Under the pieces are notes generated by a model that ran no database searches, had not been told where the DNA came from, and saw nothing but the letters and a program-made list of their open reading frames with translations. Shown here piece by piece: positions 1 through 8,517 of a DNA stretch of 64,000 nucleotides (its first letter is position 1; each line of letters begins with the position of its first letter). The stretch spans positions 732,718-796,717 of the forward strand of contig NZ_BMER01000001.1 of assembly GCF_014636865.1 (NCBI RefSeq), read 5' to 3'. Source of the DNA: Parapedobacter pyrenivorans (GTDB lineage: Bacteria; Bacteroidota; Bacteroidia; Sphingobacteriales; Sphingobacteriaceae). Made by a program: the position numbers and the translations under genes.

Positions 1-897
1 GCGTTGTATCCACGCCAATGTTTCGACCACCACGCGTTTGTACTGGTCGGTTGGCCGTTGCTGCCAAGCTTCAGCATAGAGGCTTACCAATTGCGCATTG
101 TCATAGAGCATCTTTTCAAAATGCGGGATATGCCAGCGACCATCCACGGAATACCGGGCAAAACCACCGCCCACGTGGTCGTAAATTCCACCCGAAGCGA
201 CTTTCCCGAGGGTAAAATGGACATGCTCCAGCACTTCCCGATCATCTACCAATACGCCATAGCGAAGCAGAAACAGCCAGTTGTTGGGTAGCGGAAATTT
301 GGGCACCCGTGTATGTCCGCCATCCTTTGCATCAAACAGGCTTTTCCAAGGAGTCACTACTGCTGCCAAATCTTGCGCAGTGTAGGTTTCGGGGATGCGA
401 TTGATTGGAAGTTGCTCGCTCTTTCGGATACCTGAGGTAAGTCGATCGGCATAGTCAAGGGCTACCTCGGGTTTATCCCTCCACATGTTTGCTAATTGCA
501 GCAACACGTTTTGCCAGTCGGCAGGCCGGAAATAGGTTCCTCCATAAATCGGACGCCCATCGGGTAGGCAAATGCAGTTAAGCGGCCACCCCCCCTGCCC
601 CGTCATCAGTTGCGCGGCAATCATGTATATCTGATCAATATCGGGCCGTTCCTCGCGGTCGACTTTAACGGAAACAAAGTGCGCATTCATCACCGCCGCA
701 ATCTCTTCATCTTCGAAGCTTTCACGTTCCATCACATGGCACCAATGGCACGCTGAATAACCAATACTGACGATAAGAAGTTTGTTTTCTGCTTTCGCCT
801 TGTGCAAGGCCTCATCTCCCCAGGGATACCATTCAACGGGATTAAACTGATGTTGCCGCAAATAGGGCGAAGTTTCGCTATGGAGCTTATTCGGCAT
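1..897 (-). CDS. DUF255 thioredoxin-like domain protein (YyaL/SPATA20 family), C-terminal part missing
   Basis: Only the first 299 codons lie in the window; the reading frame is still open at base 1. The N-terminus ([16 protein letters not shown], then [12 protein letters not shown]) and the CHWC pair at Cys50/Cys53 in a thioredoxin fold are typical of the DUF255/YyaL family. Full members are around 670-700 residues, with a C-terminal alpha/alpha toroid resembling cellobiose epimerases; that part is outside the window. The start is the ATG at 897. The biochemical role of the family is not settled, although the thioredoxin motif suggests redox chemistry. It is followed on the same strand by the SixA-like gene 30 bp upstream. 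Confidence 0.9.
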   Translation of the reverse strand, partial: MPNKLHSETSPYLRQHQFNPVEWYPWGDEALHKAKAENKLLIVSIGYSACHWCHVMERESFEDEEIAAVMNAHFVSVKVDREERPDIDQIYMIAAQLMTGQGGWPLNCICLPDGRPIYGGTYFRPADWQNVLLQLANMWRDKPEVALDYADRLTSGIRKSEQLPINRIPETYTAQDLAAVVTPWKSLFDAKDGGHTRVPKFPLPNNWLFLLRYGVLVDDREVLEHVHFTLGKVASGGIYDHVGGGFARYSVDGRWHIPHFEKMLYDNAQLVSLYAEAWQQRPTDQYKRVVVETLAWIQR

Positions 898-926
898 GTG
901 GGGGTAAAGGTAAGGTTTTCTGCTAA

Positions 927-1424
927 CTAATTCGTATCGTCGGGCCTAGCAAACCAAGCGTTAGTTCCGGTGCCTCCACTTACCGACACCCAATCCGTCA
1001 GGTCATCAAACCGAATGTGTACAATACCGCAGGTAGGGAGGTTATAAATATGCTCGTCAGCTAGGTAATTCACCAATAAAGTGAGACCGGGATTGTGTCC
1101 GAAAAAGGCTACACTCTCATAATCATTGTCCAACTCATTAATAACCTGCAGCAAAGTATTCGGCAAGGCCTCGTATATCCGCTCGTCCGTTTGAATCGCG
1201 TTCACAGGCAGCGCTAGGTGCTCAGCAAATATCTGAGCGGTAGTGATCGCCCGCTTAGCGGGGCTACTAATCAATTGTTGGGGTTGAACAGGATACTGAG
1301 CTAGCCACATGGCCATTTTTGGTGCATTTTTGAATCCGCGCGGATTGAGCGGCCGGTCAAAATCACTTACATCAAAACTCCAATCCGACTTTGCGTGCCT
1401 AATAATAAATAAGTGCTTTGCCAT
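927..1424 (-). CDS. SixA-like histidine phosphatase
   Basis: This 165-residue protein belongs to the histidine phosphatase (phosphoglycerate mutase-like) superfamily. The RHAKSDW motif near the N-terminus carries the catalytic histidine (His9), and FFGHNPG carries the second active-site histidine. The short length and the RHAKS variant of the RHG motif match the SixA branch, which dephosphorylates phosphohistidine in phosphotransfer proteins; the actual substrate here is unknown. The ATG at 1424 is the natural start because the conserved strand begins at once. It is probably cotranscribed with the DUF255 gene. Confidence 0.85.
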   Translation of the reverse strand: MAKHLFIIRHAKSDWSFDVSDFDRPLNPRGFKNAPKMAMWLAQYPVQPQQLISSPAKRAITTAQIFAEHLALPVNAIQTDERIYEALPNTLLQVINELDNDYESVAFFGHNPGLTLLVNYLADEHIYNLPTCGIVHIRFDDLTDWVSVSGGTGTNAWFARPDDTN

Positions 1425-1519
1425 AATCTGCTGCCCCCTAGTTTATTTACCCCAAGTAATAGTAGCAACCGCCGTACCGATTTGGCAAAAATGCGGATAA
1501 AAACAAACAAAAAGAAGCG

Positions 1520-1548
1520 TTGCATACATCATTTTTGTTATACTTTTG
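1520..1548 (+). promoter_or_regulatory. Bacteroidota-type promoter for the first Stealth gene
   Basis: TTG at 1520-1522 is followed after 18 bp by TACTTTTG at 1541-1548, a match to the TAnnTTTG -7 element of Bacteroidota housekeeping promoters. It lies 37 bp before the ATG at 1586. This is pattern matching only. Confidence 0.5.
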
Positions 1549-1585
1549 TAGCCTTTAGCATGTTGTAATTGAGCGCCATGCTGAA

Positions 1586-2560
1586 ATGAAATCATCAAAA
1601 ATGGACGATCAGCGCTTCGAAATTGATTTGGTTTATCTTTGGGTAGATGGCAACGACCCGAAATGGCAAGCCAAAAAGCGGGCGTTTACCGGTGTGGTGA
1701 GCGACGATTCCGAGACCAACAACAAGGGGCGGTACGTGAGTAACGACGAACTGCGCTACGCGTTGCGGTCGGCCGAGAAGCATGCCCCCTGGATAAGGCG
1801 GATCTTTATCGTAACGGACGACCAGCGCCCGGATTGGTTGGATGCAGACCATCCGCGTATACAGGTAGTAGACCATAAGGAAATCATGCCTGATACTGCA
1901 CTCCCCTGTTTCAATTCGACGGTTATTGAATATTTCCTGTACCGCATTCCAGGGTTATCGGAGCGCTTTCTGTTTGCCAATGACGACATGTTTTTCAACG
2001 CCGACCTTCGGCCCGGCTTCTTCTTTTCGGATGACGGCTACCCCATTGTTCGGCTGAAAAGAAAGTTTTTCGGTAAGTGGCACCCGCGGTTGACTGCTTT
2101 TTTCAAGGGACTGGTTGGCAAAAAACTGGGACAATATGCACAGAAACTGGCCGACTCGGCCCGTGCGGTAGAAAAGCTATCTGGAACTTACTATTCGGGT
2201 GTACCCCACCACAACATCGATGCGTTCCTCCGGTCCGACTACCAGCATGCCGTGGAGGAGGTTTTTGCAGACCGCGTAGGCGAGTCGCAGACGCACCACG
2301 TGCGCACGTTCGGCGATATTCATCGGACCGCGTTTACCTACTATGCGCTTGCTATCGGCCACGGCCACCTCAGATACGTCGGCCGGAGGGAGGCCAGCCG
2401 CATTTTGGTTTACAAGCACGATTTCATGGCGTACATGGAGCGTTATCGACCCCAACTCTTCTGCCTAAATGACAACCAACGCGTATCGGATGAAGACCGG
2501 AAGAAAATCCGGCCTTTTCTGGAAGCCTTATTCCCCGACAAGTCCGCCTTCGAAAAATAG
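1586..2560 (+). CDS. Stealth family sugar-phosphate transferase (first copy)
   Basis: A 324-residue Stealth protein, the family of hexose-1-phosphoryltransferases that includes capsule phosphotransferases and the catalytic subunit of human GlcNAc-1-phosphotransferase. All four conserved regions are seen: CR1 (DLVYLWVDGNDPKW, from about residue 10), CR2 (a long block from ELRYALRSAEKHAPWIRR to RFLFANDDMFF), CR3 (VPHHNIDAF) and CR4 (FCLNDNQ). It would make a phosphodiester-linked glycan; donor and acceptor are unknown. It is the only plus-strand gene at this end of the glycan island and its last 33 bp overlap the 3' end of the convergent epimerase gene. A second, diverged copy lies at 3574-4566. 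The ATG at 1601 is an alternative start. Confidence 0.9.
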   Translation: MKSSKMDDQRFEIDLVYLWVDGNDPKWQAKKRAFTGVVSDDSETNNKGRYVSNDELRYALRSAEKHAPWIRRIFIVTDDQRPDWLDADHPRIQVVDHKEIMPDTALPCFNSTVIEYFLYRIPGLSERFLFANDDMFFNADLRPGFFFSDDGYPIVRLKRKFFGKWHPRLTAFFKGLVGKKLGQYAQKLADSARAVEKLSGTYYSGVPHHNIDAFLRSDYQHAVEEVFADRVGESQTHHVRTFGDIHRTAFTYYALAIGHGHLRYVGRREASRILVYKHDFMAYMERYRPQLFCLNDNQRVSDEDRKKIRPFLEALFPDKSAFEK

Positions 2561-3577
2561 CCGGCGGTACGTATCCCTGTACCAGGCCACGAAATGCTCC
2601 ACGCCCGCCGCTAATGGCGTATCAGGGTGATAATGGGTTACGGCCGATAATGCCTCGGTATCGGCATACGTCGTTTTCAGGTCGCCCGGCTGCATGGGGT
2701 ACATATCCAGCTTGGCGGTCAGCCCGAAAGTTGCCTCCATGATACGGATAAACTCCATCAGGTGTATGGGTTGTGAATTTCCGATATTGAAAATCCGGTA
2801 ATAGGACACGGCTTCCGTAGCTGTGGGGATATGACTACCCGCCCGTATGACGCCCTCAATAATATCATCGATATAGGTAAAATCCCGGTACATCTCGCCG
2901 TCGTTAAACACCTTGATGGGTTTGCCCGAGCAGATGGCATCGGCAAAAAGCATGGGGGCCATATCCGGCCGGCCCCAGGGGCCATACACCGTAAAGAAAC
3001 GCAGGCCAGTGGTGGGTAACTGGTACAGGTGGCTATAGGTGTGGGCCAGTAGCTCATTGCTCCGCTTGGTCGCCGCATATAAGCTTACCGGGTGGTCCAC
3101 CCGGTCGTCTTCGTGAAACGGCACCTTGGCATTGGTACCGTAAACCGATGAGCTGGAGGCATACACCAGATGTTTGATTTGGTGATGGCGGCAGCATTCG
3201 AGCATATTGACGAATCCCACCACGTTGGACTGCACGTAGGCATGCGGATTCTGCATCGAATAACGGACGCCCGGCTGCGCCGCCAAGTGGAAAACCTGAT
3301 CAAACCCTTGGGTTTGGAACAACGCCGTAAGGTTTGCCAGATCGGTGATATCTGTTTTCTGAAACGTGTAAGCCGGTTGGGTTCGGCTTTGCACCGGCAC
3401 ATTATCGCTAAGCTTATCGCGGCCTACGCCACATGCGGCCAAGCGTCCATATTTCAGTCCTACCTCGTAATAATCATTTATATTGTCAATGCCTATCACG
3501 TGGTCGCCCCTTTTTAGGAGTGCGTTTACCAAGTGGAAACCAATGAAACCTGCAGCACCGGTCACTAAAATCTTCAT
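2528..3577 (-). CDS. UDP-glucuronate 4-epimerase-like NAD-dependent sugar epimerase
   Basis: A 349-residue extended short-chain dehydrogenase. The N-terminal NAD-binding motif TGAAGFIG starts at residue 6, SSSSVYG holds the catalytic Ser/Thr region, and YAATK gives Tyr167 and Lys171. The segment after the glycine motif (IDNINDYYEVGLKYGRL) and the sequence GVRYSMQNPHAYV are hallmarks of UDP-glucuronate 4-epimerases, which make UDP-galacturonate; the call rests on that resemblance. It starts inside the stop codon of the second Stealth gene (ATGA overlap at 3574-3577), so the two are translationally coupled. Its 3' end overlaps the first Stealth gene antisense by 33 bp. Confidence 0.88.
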   Translation of the reverse strand: MKILVTGAAGFIGFHLVNALLKRGDHVIGIDNINDYYEVGLKYGRLAACGVGRDKLSDNVPVQSRTQPAYTFQKTDITDLANLTALFQTQGFDQVFHLAAQPGVRYSMQNPHAYVQSNVVGFVNMLECCRHHQIKHLVYASSSSVYGTNAKVPFHEDDRVDHPVSLYAATKRSNELLAHTYSHLYQLPTTGLRFFTVYGPWGRPDMAPMLFADAICSGKPIKVFNDGEMYRDFTYIDDIIEGVIRAGSHIPTATEAVSYYRIFNIGNSQPIHLMEFIRIMEATFGLTAKLDMYPMQPGDLKTTYADTEALSAVTHYHPDTPLAAGVEHFVAWYRDTYRRLFFEGGLVGE

Positions 3578-4566
3578 CGTTCAAAGGTTGATTTTTCAGG
3601 CAATATGTGATTGAATGCATCACTGACGGCCTGCATGGTTTTGTCGTAATTGACAATGTGTTCGCTATCGTTTACACAGACGAGTTTGTACGATTGCTCG
3701 CGTATGGCTTTGATCGCTTTCGGTGCCCTGAAAACCAACGGAAACATTTTCGTATCTTGATACGTATTATAGGGTTCGAAATTAGATCGGCATATCTGCC
3801 ACGTACGGAATAGTTCCTGTGTATAATCCTTCGGGCTCCGGAATCGATGGGCCGACATCTCCGTCAGTTCTTTGCCTGCATATGCCCAGACTTCCTCGAA
3901 GGTCGTCTTGGTATACGGTTGTGCGTTGTGCGGGGTGCGCAGTGTAATGAACTTGTCGTATGATTTCAGCAGTCTGGTCAAACGCGAACGTTTCCCATAG
4001 CTCTCATGAAACCACTTATCGTGGTCGCGCGCCATTACCTCCTTTTTATCGAAGCGCCGGTTGATGATGGCGATGTTATTCTTCAAGCATTTACTCCACA
4101 ATGACAGCCCCATGTTCATCCGGAAGGCTGCAATATCGTTGGGCACTCCATCGGTAAAAAAACGAGCTTGCGGCAAGTCGTTGATGATAAAGAAATCATC
4201 ATTAAAATAAACAAAATGTTCTGCTAACTCTGGAATGCGATGCAGGTAAATTTCGATCAGGCTCGAATTGAAGCACGGCAGAAATTGCTTAGGGATGTAA
4301 TCTTCGTGATTTACCATCCGCAGTTTCGGGTGGCTTGTATCCAGCCATTCAGGCTGCTGTCCGCAGGTAACGAAATGGATGTTGCGCACCCATGGAGCAA
4401 ACTTATCCACACCTCGAAACCAATACTTTAGCAGGCCATGGTCCCTAAAACGAGCCTCAGTTACCTCATTCTTCTTATTATCTATCTTACCTGAATAGGC
4501 AGCGAAATCCATTTGCCATTTCGGGTCATTCATATCTACCCAGGTCACTACAAAATCAATATCCAT
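3574..4566 (-). CDS. Stealth family sugar-phosphate transferase (second copy)
   Basis: A 330-residue Stealth protein. CR1 is DIDFVVTWVDMNDPKW, CR2 runs through LLKYWFRGVDKFAPWVR and HFVYFNDDFFI, CR3 is the RTPHNAQPY region and CR4 is VCVNDSEH. It ends PEKSTFER, echoing the PDKSAFEK end of the first copy, so the two are paralogues that have diverged strongly elsewhere. The ATG at 4566 is preferred over a TTG seven codons upstream because CR1 begins directly after it. It shares a 4-bp overlap with the downstream epimerase gene. It probably transfers sugar 1-phosphate during surface-glycan assembly; the specificity is unknown. Confidence 0.88.
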   Translation of the reverse strand: MDIDFVVTWVDMNDPKWQMDFAAYSGKIDNKKNEVTEARFRDHGLLKYWFRGVDKFAPWVRNIHFVTCGQQPEWLDTSHPKLRMVNHEDYIPKQFLPCFNSSLIEIYLHRIPELAEHFVYFNDDFFIINDLPQARFFTDGVPNDIAAFRMNMGLSLWSKCLKNNIAIINRRFDKKEVMARDHDKWFHESYGKRSRLTRLLKSYDKFITLRTPHNAQPYTKTTFEEVWAYAGKELTEMSAHRFRSPKDYTQELFRTWQICRSNFEPYNTYQDTKMFPLVFRAPKAIKAIREQSYKLVCVNDSEHIVNYDKTMQAVSDAFNHILPEKSTFER

Positions 4567-4613
4567 TGTGGATTGTTTGGTGGTCAAAAATAATATTTTT
4601 ATTCCGAACGGCC

Positions 4614-5579
4614 CTACTCGACCAAAATCCGCTCAAACGGGATATTATTGATTTTGGCAGCATAAGCCGGGAAATCGGTCCGATACATGTTAGCCGTACC
4701 GATACTATAGATATGCTGCGCACGCGATAGCATCAGAAAATCCAGAAAAGACTTCATATAAACCTCATTTTCGGCGTCTGCCACATTATCGATGTGCACG
4801 ACTTTACCGGGAATAACATACACATTGGCCAAGCTGCTCACTGCCGAAAGAAAGGTGGCGCTATCCGAAGTCACCAATACCGGCACCTTACTTTGCTCGG
4901 TAATCTGCCTCAGCGCGCGCAAATTTCTTTCAAGAAGTTGCTGTTGCTCCGCTGCCGGCAGGGGTTTGAAATGGTATTCCTTAAAATCACCCAGTAAGGC
5001 TTGGAATCGGAATACGCAGGCGATATAATTCGTATTTCCGATTTCACTAAGGTGCACTTGCAAGCGTTCCTCTAATACGCTCGTTGGTTTAAACAGTTCG
5101 TTAAAAAGCGTTCCCCATTGATAACTCGTATTATACTTCTTGTTGATTTTGTCGAGGTAATCAACCTTGGCATAAATATATACCTGTTTTTTGAGCGGGA
5201 ACAGCTTAGTAAGCCGACTCAGCGGTGGCTGTTTGCTCATAATCCTGAATCTAATGTCCCACACCGACTCACTCAGTTCGCCGGGCTTCGGTATCCAGTC
5301 ATAAGCATTGGGCACCAAAAAACCAGTTAGCTCCATTGGATGGTTAAAGATACACCGGAATGGAACCCCTTGCGCCTTGGCAAGTGCATAAACGCTCACA
5401 ATTCCCTTAAAACGATCGGTAAGCCCTTTGGTTTTCCGTCGTTCGTCTACAACGGAAATCAACATCGGCACCCTTGTGCGCTTACCGTAAAGCTTGTAGT
5501 ACTTCAATACCATGTAGTACTCCTTGAGCCCATAGGCATTGAGAAACCGTACAATTGCCCGCTTACCGCTGCTATACAT
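4614..5579 (-). CDS. Putative fucosyltransferase-superfamily protein
   Basis: A 321-residue soluble protein with no signal peptide. I do not recognise a specific family. The C-terminal third has the layout of the nucleotide-sugar site of fucosyltransferases of the GT11/NodZ/O-FucT type: VPVLVTSDSATF near residue 230, then FLDFLMLSRAQHIYSIGTANMYRTDFPAYAA-type sequence near the end, while the middle segment IACVFRFQALLGDF would correspond to the strand that usually carries H-x-R-x-GD, here degenerate. Its place inside the glycan island, 47 bp upstream of a Stealth gene and near a true GT11 gene, supports a glycosyltransferase role. This is inference from pattern and context only. Confidence 0.5.
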   Translation of the reverse strand: MYSSGKRAIVRFLNAYGLKEYYMVLKYYKLYGKRTRVPMLISVVDERRKTKGLTDRFKGIVSVYALAKAQGVPFRCIFNHPMELTGFLVPNAYDWIPKPGELSESVWDIRFRIMSKQPPLSRLTKLFPLKKQVYIYAKVDYLDKINKKYNTSYQWGTLFNELFKPTSVLEERLQVHLSEIGNTNYIACVFRFQALLGDFKEYHFKPLPAAEQQQLLERNLRALRQITEQSKVPVLVTSDSATFLSAVSSLANVYVIPGKVVHIDNVADAENEVYMKSFLDFLMLSRAQHIYSIGTANMYRTDFPAYAAKINNIPFERILVE

Positions 5580-5640
5580 ACCTACTAATCTAAAAACCGG
5601 CTAAACTTAGCTAAATTATTGATCTTTGAATTAGTACAAC

Positions 5641-6126
5641 CTAAATTTTGGTGAAAAACCCTTTAAAAGACAAGGTGTCTCTGTGGCTTCCGTTCGGTGA
5701 CTCTAGGAAAACATTGCCATCAACCAGCCATGTGCGATCATCTATCTTTCTTCCCTGAATTCGCCCACCCACGGGTTCAAAAGACACCGTACCGCAGCTA
5801 ATGCACATCGTATGGAAAGACACCTTATCACCGGCAATCTCTTTGTTACCGTAGTTGAAAAAGGTAGTTCCGCCAGCTACTTCAAACGACAAAGCACTAT
5901 AGGGGCTAGCACTATTCTTAACTCCCCCACCCCAATCCCAATACTGTTTATAGGTAAACACTAAGGCATTTCCGCCAGCTACCCTAAACCTATCCAGTTG
6001 GGCATGCTGTTGAAACGTGTAAGTACAGTTTTCGCACCGGTCGTATTCGTTTCCCGGTTCGTTCTTCTCACATGCAACGAATGTTGTAATAAAACAAAAC
6101 GCGGTCCAGATCATGTATCTTTTCAT
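5641..6126 (-). CDS. Small lipoprotein of unknown function
   Basis: A 161-residue protein beginning MKRYMIWTAFCFITTFVACEKNE, a lipoprotein signal with the lipobox cysteine at about residue 19-20. The mature part is rich in Gly, Phe and aromatic residues and has two C-x-x-C pairs, CENC just after the signal and CISC near residue 112, which could bind metal or form disulfides. I recognise no domain. The ATG at 6126 is preferred over an upstream TTG because it gives a compact signal peptide. It sits inside the glycan island but its composition does not suggest a transferase. Confidence 0.7.
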   Translation of the reverse strand: MKRYMIWTAFCFITTFVACEKNEPGNEYDRCENCTYTFQQHAQLDRFRVAGGNALVFTYKQYWDWGGGVKNSASPYSALSFEVAGGTTFFNYGNKEIAGDKVSFHTMCISCGTVSFEPVGGRIQGRKIDDRTWLVDGNVFLESPNGSHRDTLSFKGFFTKI

Positions 6127-6205
6127 ACTCAATGATTATTGGTTTGTTATGAAAACGAATCTAGCTCATAAAACGCGACAAGATAATAATGACGGACATC
6201 GCCAC

Positions 6206-7063
6206 TCAACAAACCCGGAATCCCGGCAAGATAATTCCCGAGAGTTCCAGCCCATCGATTGTGACCCAGCGACTGGGCGAAACGACAATTTTATCGGGCT
6301 GGGTATTCAACCAAGCTCCCCACCAGCTGAAACTGCTGTTGGCGATAATATGGTGCTTGCATAAGCTCATCAATTGCATATCCCGGAAACTATCCTTGCC
6401 TGTATTCCAGTCCACGAAAACGGCATAGGGGTTCGGGAAGTTTTTTCTGCACCACGGGATATCGTCCGAGAAAAAGATAAAACGAGGGTGATCAACATGT
6501 GCTCCGATATAGGCTAAGGCTCGCTGGTAGTAACCAACATCGCAAATTCCGCCCAGTAGCGGATCATTTATATAATCTCCTCGACGGACATGCACGCTCA
6601 CGGTATTTTTATCGGCGAGTACTTCTGCGAGTCTTATATTTTCCAAACTTGAAAAATCCGGAAAACGCAACTCAGCACGCAACCGATCTGCCACCCGTTC
6701 GATATAGCGGATATGTTGCCAATATCCCCAATAATAACGATGTTTCCGGTCTTCGAAGATTGGGCCATCATAGCCGAATAACACCTTCTCTTCGTAATAC
6801 GCTCTTTTTGTTCCGTAAATCCGGCGCAGCTTCCGCTGTAGCCACCGGCGGTCTTCCCAGCTAAAAAGCCGCCGCTCAAAAGGTGTGAGCTGCGGTAGCT
6901 GGACACCGAAAATCCGCTCCAATTCAAATCCATTGTGGCGCCCATAGGAATCGTATTCGGACAGATCTGCCCTGACTTTTGGGAACTTTTGCTGCAGCGC
7001 GCAGAAAAAGGCATACTGGAAAAGCTGGTTGCCCAGGCCACCGAGAAATTTAACGACCTTCAC
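6206..7063 (-). CDS. GT11 alpha-1,2-fucosyltransferase
   Basis: A 285-residue glycosyltransferase family 11 protein. The N-terminal GGLGNQLFQYAF and the central HVRRGDY at residues 158-164 are the diagnostic GDP-fucose motifs, and the C-terminal block HIIANSSFSWWGAWLN is also typical. Members transfer L-fucose (sometimes galactose or another 6-deoxysugar) in alpha-1,2 linkage to surface glycans. Translation appears to start at a GTG at 7063 that overlaps the TGA of the upstream DUF268 gene, so the pair is coupled. No GDP-fucose synthesis genes are in the window. Confidence 0.93.
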   Translation of the reverse strand: MKVVKFLGGLGNQLFQYAFFCALQQKFPKVRADLSEYDSYGRHNGFELERIFGVQLPQLTPFERRLFSWEDRRWLQRKLRRIYGTKRAYYEEKVLFGYDGPIFEDRKHRYYWGYWQHIRYIERVADRLRAELRFPDFSSLENIRLAEVLADKNTVSVHVRRGDYINDPLLGGICDVGYYQRALAYIGAHVDHPRFIFFSDDIPWCRKNFPNPYAVFVDWNTGKDSFRDMQLMSLCKHHIIANSSFSWWGAWLNTQPDKIVVSPSRWVTIDGLELSGIILPGFRVC

Positions 7064-7821
7064 TGTGCAGTCCTTTTTTTAAACCAAAAACAACCACAGC
7101 CATAAAACTGCTTACCTAATAATTCATCCGACGGATCAGGCACCAATCCGCCGTCGTTACCGTCTTCCGGAATCAACGTAAAATCGACTAATTCCATGTC
7201 GTTGAAGAGCGTTAACACCTGCTGCTTATCATAAATACGGTGGGCATTAAAACAAATCACACTCTCACGCCCCAGCGGCACAACAAACAGCAAGGAGCCA
7301 CCCGGCGAAACAACGCGTTTGAGCTCGGCAATGGCTTTTAAATCGCCATCGTAGTCGAGGCTATCTCCATAACGGCCCAACCCAATGTGCTCTACGGTAT
7401 GCATGCAAGACAAAGAAGGCACGCTATTATCGGCAAAAGGCAGGTTTGTCAAGTCGGCAAATGCCGAAGTCAGGTTATCTAATACCAAATCTGCAGGGCG
7501 ATAATCATAAAAGTCGGTTGGCACAATAGCGGATAACATGCTACAAAAATGCAGCGTGGACGAAATATCAATATGCCGTTTTGGATTCAATGCGTTTACG
7601 ATACGAAAGGCCCATGCGGGATGATAGACATAATGCCTGTCGAAACCGGTTTCGCTGGTGGCATCTTGCAGGCACGGATAAAATAAATCTCGGGATAGCC
7701 GAAAACGCACAGGCGTCGCCTTCTCCTGCGCCGACAAGCTTTCATACTGTGAGATGAAGTGTTTAGGTAAATTCTTGGCTTTTCCTTTTGCTCTTTTTTG
7801 CCAGAATCGTCTGAATCCCAT
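7060..7821 (-). CDS. DUF268 family protein, methyltransferase-like
   Basis: A 253-residue protein matching the DUF268 family found in surface-polysaccharide clusters. Supporting segments are YHPAWAFRIVNALNP, HIDISSTLHFCSML and the central CMHTVEHIGLGRYGD, followed by a long loop and IAELKRVVSPGGSLLFVVP, which is arranged like the last strands of class I SAM-dependent methyltransferases. A glycine-rich SAM motif is not clear, so enzymatic methylation is inferred. It overlaps the fucosyltransferase gene by 4 bp and lies 31 bp downstream of a second methyltransferase-like gene. Confidence 0.8.
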   Translation of the reverse strand: MGFRRFWQKRAKGKAKNLPKHFISQYESLSAQEKATPVRFRLSRDLFYPCLQDATSETGFDRHYVYHPAWAFRIVNALNPKRHIDISSTLHFCSMLSAIVPTDFYDYRPADLVLDNLTSAFADLTNLPFADNSVPSLSCMHTVEHIGLGRYGDSLDYDGDLKAIAELKRVVSPGGSLLFVVPLGRESVICFNAHRIYDKQQVLTLFNDMELVDFTLIPEDGNDGGLVPDPSDELLGKQFYGCGCFWFKKRTAQ

Positions 7822-7852
7822 AACTAATTCATGATTTCAATTAAGTTAAATC

Positions 7853-8497
7853 TTAATCGCGAAAAACGCAAATGATATCATCGGCCACGGTGACCTTTCT
7901 TTTCGGATCTTTGGCTTTTATAAATGACGAAAGTTCATCGATACTCGGGTAATCCGCTTCCCCCGTAAACAATCGGGCATCATCAATAAGAATACCGTGA
8001 TGAATAGGAGATTGCAGAATGGCTGCGAGCTCTTCCATGATGGGTGTGTCTTTTTCCCCTTTTGCCGTAACACCCGACGAGTAATGCCCATCAAGCCAAA
8101 AAAGCGCCGGTTGTTCGATTGTTTTTGTTAACAAATCTTCAAGTAGGATACTACTGTCTCCCAACAGGATTTTCACATGAGGAAAATCCTTGAACCTTTC
8201 AGTAGATTTCTGATAAAGCGATTCCCCCAATTCAATCGAATAGATTTGATTAAAATTGCTTCTTTGCGCCTCAACCATATCGCCTAAATAGGTGCCCGTC
8301 TCAATGAATATTTTGAAATCATATTTTTGGCGATATTTATGGACATTATTCTGCTTGACGATATGCAGTGAGGGAAGGTTTGTGTGGAAGCCGATGTATT
8401 CCCTAAATTGATCGAAAGCGACCTTATTGGCTACAAATTCGCTAAAGGAATCTGTATCTTTCTTTCTTGGCCGATAGCCGAATATTTTCTTTAACAT
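7853..8497 (-). CDS. Class I SAM-dependent methyltransferase-like protein
   Basis: A 214-residue protein with a Rossmann-like methyltransferase layout: FIETGTYLGDMVEA as the SAM-binding first motif, IYSIELGESLYQKS as the acidic second strand, VKILLGDSS, and LFWLDGHYSSG near residue 130. Similar proteins are common in glycan clusters, where they may methylate sugars, but no substrate can be read from the sequence. The ATG at 8497 has a clear upstream AAAGGAG six bases away, unusual strength for Bacteroidota, which supports this start. Confidence 0.75.
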   Translation of the reverse strand: MLKKIFGYRPRKKDTDSFSEFVANKVAFDQFREYIGFHTNLPSLHIVKQNNVHKYRQKYDFKIFIETGTYLGDMVEAQRSNFNQIYSIELGESLYQKSTERFKDFPHVKILLGDSSILLEDLLTKTIEQPALFWLDGHYSSGVTAKGEKDTPIMEELAAILQSPIHHGILIDDARLFTGEADYPSIDELSSFIKAKDPKRKVTVADDIICVFRD

Positions 8498-8517
8498 CGC
8501 TTTCTCCTTTAATCTTT

